Shown here one piece after another: positions 25,318 to 34,692 of a stretch of DNA of 64,000 bases. The translations under genes were made by a program, and so were the position numbers. The stretch is from contig NZ_FOUJ01000005.1 in the NCBI RefSeq assembly GCF_900114835.1, forward strand, positions 124,001 to 188,000. The letters run 5' to 3'. Under the pieces are notes generated by a model. That model was not told the DNA's origin. It did no database searches and worked only from the letters and a program-made list of their open reading frames with translations. Source of the DNA: Methanolobus profundi (GTDB taxonomy: Archaea > Halobacteriota > Methanosarcinia > Methanosarcinales > Methanosarcinaceae). Every line of letters starts with the position of its first letter. The first letter of the stretch is position 1.

Positions 25318-28083
25318 TTATTTAATCCTGCTTCTTTTCATTAGCAGTGAATTCGTCGTGACAGATATAGAGCTCATTGCCATGAAAGCTGCCGCCAGTT
25401 CCGGACTTATCACTATCTTTGTGATGAAAGGGTAAAGTATCCCTGCTGCCAGTGGGATTCCCAGACTGTTATATCCAAAGGCCCAGAACAGGTTCTGCTT
25501 GATCTTGTTCATTGTCATACGGCTCAGTCTTATGGATGCCAGTACATCCCTGAGGTCGTTCTTTATCAGTACGATCTGTGCGGATTCCATTGCAACATCC
25601 GTACCTGCTCCCATGGCAATTCCAATGTCGGATTGTGTGAGTGCGGGAGCATCATTGATACCATCACCGACCATTGCAACTATCCTTCCTTCTTCCTGAA
25701 GCTTCTTTATCTCGGAAGCCTTGTCTCCTGGAAGGACCTGTGACAACACTCTTTTGATGCCAAGCTGTGAGGCAATAGCATCAGCAGTTCTGCGGTTGTC
25801 TCCGGTTATCATCACAACTTCGATATCCATGTTATGAAGCTTCTCCACAGCTTCTTTGGAGTTCTCCTTGAGTGTGTCCGCAACAGCTACCAGTCCGATG
25901 GTCTGTCCATTCATTGTGACTATCATGGCAGTTTTGCCTTCATACTCAAGTCTTTCCATATCAGCATTGATGGAAGATATATCGACATCATTGTCTTCCA
26001 TTAGCTTACGGGTCCCAAGAAGTATCCTGTTGTCATCAAGTGTGGCTTCAACACCATGTCCTGCTATGGAATTGAAATGCTCTACACTTTTTATATCAAG
26101 TTCCTTCTCTTCGGCAGCTTTAACGATGGCTTCACCAAGCGGATGTTCGGATCCTTTCTCTGCACTGGCAGCAATGGCCAGCACTTCATCTTCGCTGTGT
26201 CCGGAAGTGATCATGATATCTGTAAGTTCAGGTTTTCCTTTTGTGAGAGTACCTGTCTTGTCGAACACGATAGTATCTATCTTCAGTGTCCTCTCAAGGG
26301 CCTCACCGCCTTTGATAAGAATGCCGTTCTCAGCACCTTTGCCTGTACCGACCATGATAGCGGCAGGGGTTGCAAGTCCCACCGCACATGGGCATGATAT
26401 CACAAGCACTGTGATGGATATGAGCAGTGAGAACAGGAATGGGCTTGCTATTCCTGAATTTATCCCAACGTCAAATCTTTCGTATCCGATGAAGTACCAG
26501 AAGAAGAAAGCAGCAAGTGCAAGCACGTGTACTACAAGGATGAAGTGACCTGCTACGACATCAGCTATTCTCTGTATGGGTGCTTTTGAGTTCTGGGCAT
26601 TCTCCACAAGTTCAATTATCCTTGCAAGGGCTGTATCTACTCCTACATTGGTAGCCCTGAACTTCAGTGCTCCACTCTTGTTGAGCGTGGAACCGATGAC
26701 CATATCGTCAACGTTCTTTTCAACAGGTATGCTCTCACCTGTTATCATGGACTCGTCCATTGCAGAGGAGCCTTCGATGACAACACCATCAACAGGAACC
26801 TTTTCTCCTGGTCTTACAAAGACGATATCGTCGACCTGTACATCTTCAACGGGAATTTCTTTCTCTTCCCCGCCAACGATGATACGTGCTGTCTTTGCCT
26901 GAAGTCCGATGAGCTTCTTAATGGATTCAGATGTCCTTCCCTTTGCCCTTGCTTCCAGGTATCTTCCAAGGGTTATGAATGTGATAAGCATCACTGCAGT
27001 ATCATAATACAGATGCTCGTAGCCAGGTCCCAGGTCAAGATAGCTTGCAGCTATACTGATGACATAGGCTGCACCTGTTCCGGTGGCAATGAGCAGGTTC
27101 ATATCGGTGACGCCGTGTTTCAGACCACGGTATGTACCAACAAAGAACTGTCTTCCCGGGAAGAGCATCACTATGGTTGTGAGGAGGAACAGTACGTTCC
27201 TGTCCGAGAAGATGTCAGGCGTAAAACCGAGTACTCCGGGGAACATCCCTTTCATATTCCCGAGCATTATCGGGATCAACAGTGCTACAGATATCAGCAG
27301 GTTGTTTCTCTGCTGTCTGATCTCCTGTTCTCTTTCCTTTCGTTCCCTGTCCTCTGTTTCCTGTCTGTCAGCAGGGAGAGATGCAGAATATCCGATGCCT
27401 TCGATGGCCTTTCTCATCTCGTCCACTGAGGTTTGCGAGGAATTGTACTCCACCTGTGCTCTTCCGGTGGTGATATTTACGTTCGCAGAGCTAACTCCAT
27501 TGATCCTGTTGAGCACCTTTTCAACGTTCTGAGAACAGGCTGCACATTTCATTCCGCCTACTTCGAGTACCACTCTGTCCTTAACAACATGATAACCGAT
27601 AGCATCAATTGCCTTTTCCATATCCTCAGGTTTGATCAGGGCCGGATCATAGCTGACGGCAGCTCTTTCCGTTGGCAGGTTTACAGAAGCGGATATCACT
27701 CCTTCCTGTTTCTTCAGTGTCCGTTCGACATTCTGTGAGCATGCAGAACAATGCATCCCGGATACCTTGAACGCTATCTCAGCAACAGAACCCGGTTCCG
27801 GCTTTGCTTCTTCCTGCATCAGGCCATCGATCACAATAGGACATGCAGCGTTTCCTTCATCTGGTACAGGACAGATATCCTCACCAACTTCGTATCCTGC
27901 ATCGGTGACCGACCTCTTTATGTCCTCTATACTTACTATATCAGCATCGAATTCCACAGATGCTTTCTCATCTTCAAGGCTGACCTCTACAGAGCTCACA
28001 CCTTCAAGGGCTGATATGGTATCAGTGACACGTTTGTGACAATGCATACATGTCATGCCATAGACTTTGATATCTGCTTTCAT
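25318..28083 (-). CDS. copA: Cu+-exporting P1B-type ATPase CopA
   Basis: A 921-residue copper pump, longer than usual because it has three N-terminal heavy-metal domains: GMTCMHC (about 9-15), SGMHCSAC (near 108) and GGMKCAAC (near 177). Then come the membrane helices with the metal-site CPC ([13 protein letters not shown] near 566), the phosphorylation motif DKTGTLTKG near 608, the nucleotide-domain HP (SEHPLGEAI) and the hinge [13 protein letters not shown] plus the C-terminal N and MxxxS helix signals ([24 protein letters not shown]) point to Cu+/Ag+. The first domain has a His-rich CMHCHKR and is separated by a linker of about 40 residues with two cysteines. It is preceded by copZ. Confidence 0.96.
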   Translation of the reverse strand: MKADIKVYGMTCMHCHKRVTDTISALEGVSSVEVSLEDEKASVEFDADIVSIEDIKRSVTDAGYEVGEDICPVPDEGNAACPIVIDGLMQEEAKPEPGSVAEIAFKVSGMHCSACSQNVERTLKKQEGVISASVNLPTERAAVSYDPALIKPEDMEKAIDAIGYHVVKDRVVLEVGGMKCAACSQNVEKVLNRINGVSSANVNITTGRAQVEYNSSQTSVDEMRKAIEGIGYSASLPADRQETEDRERKEREQEIRQQRNNLLISVALLIPIMLGNMKGMFPGVLGFTPDIFSDRNVLFLLTTIVMLFPGRQFFVGTYRGLKHGVTDMNLLIATGTGAAYVISIAASYLDLGPGYEHLYYDTAVMLITFITLGRYLEARAKGRTSESIKKLIGLQAKTARIIVGGEEKEIPVEDVQVDDIVFVRPGEKVPVDGVVIEGSSAMDESMITGESIPVEKNVDDMVIGSTLNKSGALKFRATNVGVDTALARIIELVENAQNSKAPIQRIADVVAGHFILVVHVLALAAFFFWYFIGYERFDVGINSGIASPFLFSLLISITVLVISCPCAVGLATPAAIMVGTGKGAENGILIKGGEALERTLKIDTIVFDKTGTLTKGKPELTDIMITSGHSEDEVLAIAASAEKGSEHPLGEAIVKAAEEKELDIKSVEHFNSIAGHGVEATLDDNRILLGTRKLMEDNDVDISSINADMERLEYEGKTAMIVTMNGQTIGLVAVADTLKENSKEAVEKLHNMDIEVVMITGDNRRTADAIASQLGIKRVLSQVLPGDKASEIKKLQEEGRIVAMVGDGINDAPALTQSDIGIAMGAGTDVAMESAQIVLIKNDLRDVLASIRLSRMTMNKIKQNLFWAFGYNSLGIPLAAGILYPFITKIVISPELAAAFMAMSSISVTTNSLLMKRSRIK

Positions 28084-28127
28084 GTTGCCGGGAAAAAGAA
28101 AAAGAGAGTAGTTCTGTTCACTATACT

Positions 28128-28337
28128 TCAGGCTACTACAGTGTAACCTGCTTCTGTTACTGCTGCTTTGATCGTATCAAGGTCTGCAGCGGAAGGGTCG
28201 AATGTGACAGTTGCCTGTTTTGCTTCAAGGTCAACCTTTACTTCACTGACACCTGTAATTGCGGCAATGGACTTCTCCACGTTTGCCTGACAATGTCCGC
28301 ACATCATGCCTTCTATTTTGATTATTTCTGTGATCAT
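28128..28337 (-). CDS. copZ: Copper chaperone CopZ-like protein
   Basis: A 69-residue single heavy-metal-associated domain with the metal site [10 protein letters not shown] (GMxCxxC) and the ferredoxin-like beta-alpha-beta pattern. It would hand Cu+ to the CopA domains encoded 44 bases downstream. The MCGHC form is close to that of bacterial and archaeal chaperones. A TATA-like TATATAAT lies upstream on this strand at about 28374-28381. Confidence 0.92.
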   Translation of the reverse strand: MITEIIKIEGMMCGHCQANVEKSIAAITGVSEVKVDLEAKQATVTFDPSAADLDTIKAAVTEAGYTVVA

Positions 28338-28382
28338 AGTTTTTGGAACTCCTACATTTCATAAGGTATGCTAATTATATAG

Positions 28383-28400
28383 ACTTCACGCTTGTGAAGT
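28383..28400. promoter_or_regulatory. Inverted repeat ahead of the copper operon
   Basis: ACTTCAC-GCTT-GTGAAGT is a perfect 7-bp inverted repeat with a 4-base spacer. It touches the predicted copZ TATA box on its upstream side and lies 12 bases after the stop of the next gene. An operator for a copper sensor is the better guess, since no T-run follows it on either strand. Confidence 0.5.
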
Positions 28401-28412
28401 TAAGTCGCAAGT

Positions 28413-29435
28413 TTAAAAGCTTCTCACGCATTCTCCGATTAGATCCTTCCATTTTACAGGGTCATCAACATCCACGGGGTGCTTTGTCACAACACCTGAA
28501 TCTTCCAGAACATGTAACTGGTCCTTTTTGAGGAAACCACCGGTTACTTCCGCACCAACGATCTTCTTATTTTGGATCTCCATGAGCATCCCTTCAGAGA
28601 TGTCTGTGATTACAAGGCGCTTACTGGTGAGTATCGTAAGTCTGTCCCCGTTCCTTGAAGAAAGGATCAGGTGTTCTCCTCTGAGATATTCGGGTTGTAG
28701 GGTGTCAAATATTCCAATAAGCTCAGGGAGCTTTCTGGAACTCAGCGGATAAAGTTTGAGCTTCTTGTTCCCTGTGATGAGTATCGCTTTGTTAGGTTCG
28801 GTATGAAGGCCGATCATCTCTTTGACCTCTATTCTTTCCTCTATCCGTGAGCTCTTTGAGAAGAGGCCGGAACTTTCCTTTTTCAGGAATATGTTCCTGT
28901 TCGTGATCGTGATCGCAAACTTCTCGTTCCCAATGAGCACCACTTCACTGGTGATGATCTCTTCTCCGTTCTTCAGGATAGCTCCGCTCCCTATCTCTTC
29001 AGATGAACGTTCTCCTCGTTTACCATCATGTTTTGAAAGCTCCGTCTGTCCATCCGGTAGGTAGTGGTTGAGCATTCCAGTGAGCAGATTACCATCTATG
29101 AGCTTGACATTGTGTTCTGCTGCTTCCTGCATGGCTTCCCTTGTGAAGGTGGAGGTTGTGACAATGATGACACCATCCACACGGTCCCTGTATCTCAGGC
29201 TGCTGTATTCTCTAACCTCTTTAACGCCAACTGAACCTGTGTAACGTTTTGCCTGGACCAGCCATGTATGTGAGAGTCCGAAGTTCTCGATGCTGATAAC
29301 GATGTCAACTCCTCTGTCCCGTGAGTATTGCGTGGGTTCTGTCCGGTATCCCATACTCTTAAAAAGTCCGGAGAGAAGTATCTCAAAGTCCTGGGGGTCG
29401 GTTATCAGCAGTTCTTCAAGTGTCCATTTTGCCAT
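28413..29435 (-). CDS. Mrr-like restriction endonuclease domain fused to PH-like domains
   Basis: A 340-residue protein. The first 130 residues form an Mrr/restriction-endonuclease-fold domain (DPQDFEILLSGLFKSMGY, RGVDIVIS with catalytic Asp, LVQAKRYTG giving the QxK signature, then VTTSTFTREAMQEA). The remainder (about 160-335) contains two repeated beta-rich units of PH-like type (GEEIITSEVVLIG ... ITNRNIFLKK; RGEHLILSSRNGDRLTILTSKRLVI). Mrr domains cut modified or foreign DNA; the PH-like part may localise or oligomerise it. No methyltransferase lies nearby, so it would be a type IV-like or housekeeping nuclease. Ribosome site AGGGAT precedes the ATG. Confidence 0.82.
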   Translation of the reverse strand: MAKWTLEELLITDPQDFEILLSGLFKSMGYRTEPTQYSRDRGVDIVISIENFGLSHTWLVQAKRYTGSVGVKEVREYSSLRYRDRVDGVIIVTTSTFTREAMQEAAEHNVKLIDGNLLTGMLNHYLPDGQTELSKHDGKRGERSSEEIGSGAILKNGEEIITSEVVLIGNEKFAITITNRNIFLKKESSGLFSKSSRIEERIEVKEMIGLHTEPNKAILITGNKKLKLYPLSSRKLPELIGIFDTLQPEYLRGEHLILSSRNGDRLTILTSKRLVITDISEGMLMEIQNKKIVGAEVTGGFLKKDQLHVLEDSGVVTKHPVDVDDPVKWKDLIGECVRSF

Positions 29436-29631
29436 TTTATCCCTGTTTATCTAGTATCTGTCAGCTTATCATTTTTTCCCAGATGTAGGTGGTAATGCAC
29501 AGTATGCGCATAACCGTACAAACAGTTAAATGCGTTGGGACCAGATAGTAAGAAAATATCTGATACACATCTCAGATAATGTTCACAGTTAAATATCTTT
29601 AAACATAATATTATTCAAAAGGGTGAATTCT

Positions 29632-30024
29632 ATGGATGAATTAGAGTCTATCAGGCAAAAAAGAATGCAGGAACTTCAGCATTCCCTTGAGCAGAAACAG
29701 TATCCATCAAGCACGGTAACGATCTCCGATGCTTTGTTCGATGAGTTCGTATCAAAATACCCTCTTGTCCTTGTGGACTGCTGGGCACCCTGGTGCGGTC
29801 CTTGCCGTATGCTCTCTCCAATTCTTGATGAACTGGCAACAGAGATGCAGGGAAAAGTTGTCTTTGGCAAGCTGAACGTGGACGACGAAAAGATGACAGC
29901 GGTCAAATTCGGAATTACCAGTATCCCTGCAATGCTTATCTTCAAGGACGGGAAATTCGTAGACCAGTTGATAGGTGCCGTCCCGAAACAGAATATCATC
30001 CAGAAACTTCAATCTTACATGTGA
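29632..30024 (+). CDS. Thioredoxin
   Basis: 130 residues from ATG 29632; the GTG at 29623 belongs to the ribosome site GGGTGA. A charged N-terminal helix of about 35 residues precedes a standard thioredoxin domain with CWAPWCGPCRM active site, the buried Asp equivalent in VLVDCW and the cis-proline in TSIPAMLIF. It is a general disulfide reductase. The N-terminal extension rich in Gln and Glu is longer than in E. coli thioredoxin. It is followed after 9 bases by the marker-14 gene, a probable operon. Confidence 0.95.
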   Translation: MDELESIRQKRMQELQHSLEQKQYPSSTVTISDALFDEFVSKYPLVLVDCWAPWCGPCRMLSPILDELATEMQGKVVFGKLNVDDEKMTAVKFGITSIPAMLIFKDGKFVDQLIGAVPKQNIIQKLQSYM

Positions 30025-30033
30025 GGGAAAGAA

Positions 30034-31470
30034 ATGTCGCATAAACCAAGAATTGCAGAAAGTCCTTCTGTACGTTTACTTGACCTGAAGGATAAATCAA
30101 AATCATATTTTATCGTAGCATCTGTGGAAGTGGGCAATACCACTACTAAATGTATCCTTACTGCAACCAATCTGGAGGATGGTAAGACCAGGCTCGTTAA
30201 GAAAACGGTCAGTATGACAAGGGATGTACGCCCTCCAAAACCGGGTGAAGAGGTGTTTGGAAGAACACTGAACGGTGTGGAGCTTACAAGGGAATCTGTT
30301 GGTGAACTTGTTAAGAACACTCTTCTTGGTGTGGTAAAAGAGGCAAACCTCGATATCAAGACAGATGTACATTTCGTAGTTCGTTCAACGGGTGTTGTTG
30401 CAGGTTTTGACTCCCCTGATGAAGTAGGTGAGTTCATCAAGGCCCTTGCAGATGGCTGTCTTCTGGCAGGTGTGCCACCGAACAGAATGACCCCGCCAAT
30501 GTCCATTTCGAACATCCCTGACAGGTTCCAGAAATATTCAAAGCTTGAGAAGGTCATATTCGATGGTGCTGTGGCAAGTGTCACCCCTCCTGTAGGTGCA
30601 ACCGGTGTTGAGATCGTTGCTAATGAGATGGAAGGAGAACTTGCAACAGCCGGTATCAAAGAGGGTGCAAAATGGGTTGATGTGGATTTCCGTAACCCAT
30701 GTATCTCAATGGACTTCGGTACAACCCTTGATGGAAGGATAATCAGTCCTGACCTTCCTTATGCAAAGACCATCGGTAACTTCTGTGGTTATGCCGGTGC
30801 TATTCCTGATACGATCATCAAAGGGACAGGTACTGTGGATTCCAAGAAAGGTACAGCACTTGATATCTTCGACGGTAAGTCACTGGATGGAATTGCCCTG
30901 AAGCTCAAGAGCAAGGTCATAAACGAATATGCTGAGAAGATATTGAACTACATCATCATTGAAAAGGTGCCAAAAGGCCGTAGCAGATATGGTAGTGTGC
31001 CTGTGAATTCCGAGGCTGCTGATGCTATTAATGTAGTGCTCATCGGATGTGATATAGGTAACAATGGTTCTGACATGGATAAACTTGCACAGCTTGGTGC
31101 TGAGATCTATGAGAAACAGAATGTAAAGGTACTCTTCGCTGTTATCGATGAGGTAATGGCACGTGTGGTACAGCGCCTGATAAAAGTTGCAAAGGATGAA
31201 GGTCTTGTCTTCGAGGACAGTGCTATAGGTATCACCGGAAGGGCAGGAATTACCGGAAACAAGCCAAAGCTCATTCTGAAATACCTGCATGAGCTAGGTA
31301 TCAATGGAAATGTAGATGAGAGTGTGGTTTTCGTTGATGATGGTCTTGCACGTGGTGCTGCTGTAATGGCAAGATGTATGAATTCCCTTGGTACGACATT
31401 CAACCCGCTGGGTGGTCACAGGGGAGGGAACTGCATACTTGGTCAGCGTGTAAAACTGCAGAACAAGTAA
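30034..31470 (+). CDS. Methanogenesis marker protein 14 family
   Basis: A 478-residue protein of the family known as putative methanogenesis marker 14, present mainly in methanogens and of unproven function. It has an actin-like (ASKHA) ATPase look: an early phosphate-1 type loop SVEVGNTTTKCILTA, a second SMDFGTTLDGRI and a late VVFVDDGLARGAAVMAR. Related proteins activate corrinoid enzymes (RACo/RamA group), which suggests a reactivating or maturation role linked to methanogenesis (inference). The marker number is from memory of the family pattern, so the family call is firmer than the name. Confidence 0.75.
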   Translation: MSHKPRIAESPSVRLLDLKDKSKSYFIVASVEVGNTTTKCILTATNLEDGKTRLVKKTVSMTRDVRPPKPGEEVFGRTLNGVELTRESVGELVKNTLLGVVKEANLDIKTDVHFVVRSTGVVAGFDSPDEVGEFIKALADGCLLAGVPPNRMTPPMSISNIPDRFQKYSKLEKVIFDGAVASVTPPVGATGVEIVANEMEGELATAGIKEGAKWVDVDFRNPCISMDFGTTLDGRIISPDLPYAKTIGNFCGYAGAIPDTIIKGTGTVDSKKGTALDIFDGKSLDGIALKLKSKVINEYAEKILNYIIIEKVPKGRSRYGSVPVNSEAADAINVVLIGCDIGNNGSDMDKLAQLGAEIYEKQNVKVLFAVIDEVMARVVQRLIKVAKDEGLVFEDSAIGITGRAGITGNKPKLILKYLHELGINGNVDESVVFVDDGLARGAAVMARCMNSLGTTFNPLGGHRGGNCILGQRVKLQNK

Positions 31471-31497
31471 TAATAGAAATAATTTAAGAATATGAAC

Positions 31498-31525
31498 TGG
31501 CAGGTATTTTCCTGCCACTTTGATA
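31498..31525 (+). terminator. Terminator after the marker-14 gene
   Basis: TGGCAGG (31498-31504), loop TATTTT and CCTGCCA (31511-31517) form a perfect 7-bp stem, followed by a short T-rich stretch. It lies 28 bases after the stop. Confidence 0.6.
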
Positions 31526-31557
31526 ATTTGAATATTATGGTCTGAAAAAGGCTATGA

Positions 31558-31656
31558 TCAAACTCTTCTTTTTTGCTGCCTTCTCATCTCTTTCTGGAAC
31601 TCGATCTCATGTTTTTTTACAGATCTTTCATGCCTGTTGGTTTTTGTACCTTTCAA
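31558..31656 (-). CDS. Tiny strongly basic protein (32 residues)
   Basis: An ORF shorter than usual cut-offs but with a textbook ribosome site: GAGGTG, 5 bases, then TTG at 31656. The product (KGTKTNRHERSVKKHEIEF then QKEMRRQQKRRV) is very rich in Lys, Arg and Gln and should form one basic helix, suited to binding RNA, DNA or the ribosome. It is the only coding candidate in the 31.5-31.9 kb gap. Function unknown. Confidence 0.5.
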   Translation of the reverse strand: MKGTKTNRHERSVKKHEIEFQKEMRRQQKRRV

Positions 31657-31917
31657 AATTGCACCTCAAAATGTGTTGAGTAATGCGTTCAACTACCGGC
31701 GAAGCATAAAGCAACTAAAAATAGTATATTGTCTTTCAATCTTTGAGAGATCCTACCTCTGTTATGTTGTTCAGAAAAATGATTTGCAGGACAGGAATTT
31801 ATAACTTTTGCTTTTGATCGGCATGGAAAAAAGAATGAGGAAATATTTATTTTTAAATTAATATGTTTGTGCAATATTTGTACCAATAGCATCGGTTTTG
31901 TGATTTGAGCTATTGTG
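31657..31917. other. Gene-free spacer between the tiny ORF and polX
   Basis: AT-rich, no convincing gene. It probably holds the promoter of the tiny basic ORF on the minus strand (AT-rich block near 31840-31870 is too far; no single clear TATA was chosen) and the 3' end of the polX transcript. Confidence 0.4.
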
Positions 31918-33645
31918 TCAGTCCTTTGGGATACCAAGTCTTGAACACAATTGTTTCAGGTTCATTGTATTGAGCACATCATCTGCTTCAAGCCATGCTC
32001 TTCTTGCAACATCTATTCCAAAGGTGATATTATCAAGATGGTCAAGGGTATGAGTGTCGGTATTTATAGCTATCATGACACCATGCTCCTTTGCTTTCCT
32101 TGCGTTGATGTCGTTAAGGTCCAGTCTCCAGGGTGAAGAATTGATCTCCAGGGCTTTTTTGTTCTCAGCTGCAACTGTGATGACCTTCTCCATATCAACG
32201 TCATATGCAGGACGTTTACCTAATTTCCGTCCGGTAGGGTGGGCGATTATATCTACGTGCTCATTCTCAAGGGCAGCAACTATTCTTTTTGTCATCTTGT
32301 TCCTGTCCTGTTCAAGTCCTGCATGGACCGCTACGATCACAATATCAAGTTGCTCAAGCAGGTCGTTACTGTAATCCAGTTTCCCATCTGTTCTGATGTC
32401 ACACTCGGTTCCTGAAAGTATCTTTATTTCATCGAACTTCTCATTGAGGCGGTCTATCTCATCAATATGTTCCTGCAATCTCCTGTCAGAAAGACCATTA
32501 GCTATTCCAGTCGAATGTGAATGGTCCGTGATCGCGATATATTCATATCCTCTCTGGATAGCAGCCTCTGCAAGTTCTTCCATGGTGTTAGCACCGTCAC
32601 TCCAGTTAGAATGGACATGAAGGTCACCTTTGATATCCTTTCTTTCGATAAGTCTGGGAAGATTCCCTGTGAGACTGGCCTCGATCTCTCCCCTGTCCTC
32701 TCTTATTTCAGGTGGCAGGTGATCCAGTCCAAGGAACTCATAGATGTCTTCCTCTCCGGTGCACGATGTAATATTGCCACTTTCATTGGTGAGGCCGTAT
32801 TCGTTCAGGCTGTAACCCTTTGTAAGTGCCAGTTTTCTCAGGTGGATGTTGTGTTCCTTTGAACCTGTAAAGTGCTGGAGCATGGATCCGTAGTGCTCTT
32901 TATCCACAACCCTTAGGTCCACATGGTAATTTCCGGGATATATCACTGAACCTTTGGATGTGCCGGAGTTCAGTATCTCTTCGACCTTTTCCATATTGAC
33001 AAAAAATTCGATCGCTCTCTCAGGTTCACTGGATATAGCTATGAGATCGATATCCCCAACAGTGTCCTTTTTCCTGCGCAGGCTTCCGGCGATCGTGACC
33101 TTCTCTATATGTGGACAGGAGCACAGTTCATTCCTTATCTCCTTTGCGATCTCCATGGCAAGTGCCATTGGATGTCTGCCATGGTCCTTATCTCCCTGAA
33201 GTCGTACTATGGACCTGAGGATCTTCTCCTCCTGCTTCTCTCCCATGCGCGGCAGGCGGCGTATCCTGTGTTCTCTGGCAGCCCTGCTCAGTTCGTCAAC
33301 TGATGTCACTCCAAGTTTTTCGTAGAACAGTCTTGCCATTTTAGGACCGATCCCGGGAATATCCATGATATCTATGATGCCCTGTGGTATTTCGCTCATA
33401 GTCTTCTCATAGGCATCGAATGTACCGGTCTCAAGCATCTCTGTGATCTTGCTTTTGAGAGCTTCGCCTACTCCTGATATGCTGTCGAGATCTCCTTCTT
33501 TGTACAGCACTTTCAGTTCTTCATCAAGCCCTTTGATACTTCTTGCAGCATTGGTATATGCCCTGGTCTTGAACTGATTCTCCCCTTTGAACTCCAGAAG
33601 TTTTGCCATCCGGTTGAACATCTCAGCTATCTGAATATTGTCCAT
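31918..33645 (-). CDS. polX: Family X DNA polymerase with PHP domain
   Basis: A 575-residue PolX of the bacterial/archaeal type. Helix-hairpin-helix modules lie at about 50-70 and 90-130 (ISGVGEALKSKI, DIPGIGPKMARLFYEKLG), the nucleotidyltransferase core near 190-205 with AGSLRRKKDTVGDIDL (GS and DxD metal ligands), and a C-terminal PHP domain from about 340 (DLHVHSNWSDG, ITDHS, GTECDI, AHPTGR). It fills short gaps in base-excision repair; the PHP domain usually gives 3'-5' exonuclease or phosphatase activity. Ribosome site GGGGA ahead of ATG 33645. Confidence 0.96.
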   Translation of the reverse strand: MDNIQIAEMFNRMAKLLEFKGENQFKTRAYTNAARSIKGLDEELKVLYKEGDLDSISGVGEALKSKITEMLETGTFDAYEKTMSEIPQGIIDIMDIPGIGPKMARLFYEKLGVTSVDELSRAAREHRIRRLPRMGEKQEEKILRSIVRLQGDKDHGRHPMALAMEIAKEIRNELCSCPHIEKVTIAGSLRRKKDTVGDIDLIAISSEPERAIEFFVNMEKVEEILNSGTSKGSVIYPGNYHVDLRVVDKEHYGSMLQHFTGSKEHNIHLRKLALTKGYSLNEYGLTNESGNITSCTGEEDIYEFLGLDHLPPEIREDRGEIEASLTGNLPRLIERKDIKGDLHVHSNWSDGANTMEELAEAAIQRGYEYIAITDHSHSTGIANGLSDRRLQEHIDEIDRLNEKFDEIKILSGTECDIRTDGKLDYSNDLLEQLDIVIVAVHAGLEQDRNKMTKRIVAALENEHVDIIAHPTGRKLGKRPAYDVDMEKVITVAAENKKALEINSSPWRLDLNDINARKAKEHGVMIAINTDTHTLDHLDNITFGIDVARRAWLEADDVLNTMNLKQLCSRLGIPKD

Positions 33646-33696
33646 GTTTCCCCGTTCATCCCTATGTTCTTACCATGTACTTTAAAATTGTCAGCT

Positions 33697-34359
33697 TTAT
33701 TCTTTCTTTTTGAGGGCTTCTTCAACAGCTTTTTTGTGGATATCACCGGATTCGTGTATCCCGCCTGCATTTCCCCTGACGGCTCTGCATGGGTATTGTT
33801 GAATGAGCAGTCCGGCTCTTGCAGGTGCATCCTCTACCTTTGTTCCTACGAGTTCTCTTGCCATGTGCCATGTACTTCCACATGGTGCTCCGCACAGTAC
33901 CTCTACGGACTCGATCACTCCTTTGTCCGTGGCTATATCAAGGACCGGTATTGAGAGGTATGAGCAAAGTTCTTCAGTTTCGGGCTTTGCTTCAAGGGTA
34001 CAGCAGATGTCCTCTACCTCGATGAGCATGTCATATTGCTTTGCAATACCCTGAAGCTCGAACACAGGTGCTTTTGAAGGTCCGCCTGGTACGATGAGTG
34101 CCTTAACACCGGCTTTCCCTGCCATGTGCGCTATTGCTACGGTCAGGTCTGGATGAAGCGAGTAAGTTATGATGATATCCGAATCAAAAACAGAGTTGTC
34201 AATATCGATCCCTTCCAGGAATTCCTCCGGCTCATCGATGAAGTCCGGCAGGTGTTCAGGTACTGAGGTACGGACAACCTTGAGACCTGTCCTGGATATG
34301 ATGGTCTCTATAAGGCGGTTTCCGTATTTTCCTCTGGTGATAACACCGATAGTTGTCAT
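33697..34359 (-). CDS. DUF166 family protein
   Basis: A 220-residue archaeal protein recognised as DUF166 from GVITRGKYGNRLIETI, ALIVPGGPSKAP and the cysteine pairs EDICCTLE and VLCGAPCGSTWHMA. Once suggested to be a thymidylate-synthase-like protein, its activity is unproven. The CGAPCGSTW and PCRAVRGNAGGIHESG blocks look like a ligand or cluster site. It is divergent from a zinc-ribbon gene and a thymidylate kinase gene, a context that at least fits the old suggestion. Ribosome site AAGGAGATAA precedes ATG. Confidence 0.82.
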   Translation of the reverse strand: MTTIGVITRGKYGNRLIETIISRTGLKVVRTSVPEHLPDFIDEPEEFLEGIDIDNSVFDSDIIITYSLHPDLTVAIAHMAGKAGVKALIVPGGPSKAPVFELQGIAKQYDMLIEVEDICCTLEAKPETEELCSYLSIPVLDIATDKGVIESVEVLCGAPCGSTWHMARELVGTKVEDAPARAGLLIQQYPCRAVRGNAGGIHESGDIHKKAVEEALKKKE

Positions 34360-34501
34360 TTTTTATCTCCTTCAGGGTTATTTTCCTTTGCATATATGCT
34401 TTGCCGGATGTATCGAGGTGATATTAAGGCGGTTTCCAATATATTTATCAACCGATTAGTATATTAATTAGTATTCATCTTAATTGTTTAGAGGAATGAC
34501 A

Positions 34502-34630
34502 ATGGACGATTACGACCCTAATAAAGTATATTTCAGATGCAATACCTGCGACTTCCTTTTTATGGAAGACCCGGAACGTTTCCCTGTTATGTGCCCACAG
34601 TGCGGCAGTGAGAATGTTTCACGGTCATGA
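34502..34630 (+). CDS. Small zinc-ribbon protein (42 residues)
   Basis: A short ORF with ribosome site GAGGA 6 bases before ATG 34502. The product has two CxxC pairs, RCNTCDF and MCPQCGSENV, 22 residues apart: a rubredoxin-like zinc ribbon. Such tiny ribbons are common in archaea and act in RNA or DNA complexes or as subunits, mostly uncharacterised. It lies 62 bases ahead of tmk on the same strand. Confidence 0.82.
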   Translation: MDDYDPNKVYFRCNTCDFLFMEDPERFPVMCPQCGSENVSRS

Positions 34631-34692
34631 GCAAGGAAATATTTTGTAACTGGAACAAATAACTAAATACTATTCCTTTACTTTCTTTCCTG

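Noticed and set aside
25856-26548. 230-codon plus-strand frame inside copA
   Set aside because: It is the reverse complement of conserved copA coding sequence; the Ser-rich product has no ribosome site and no recognisable motif.
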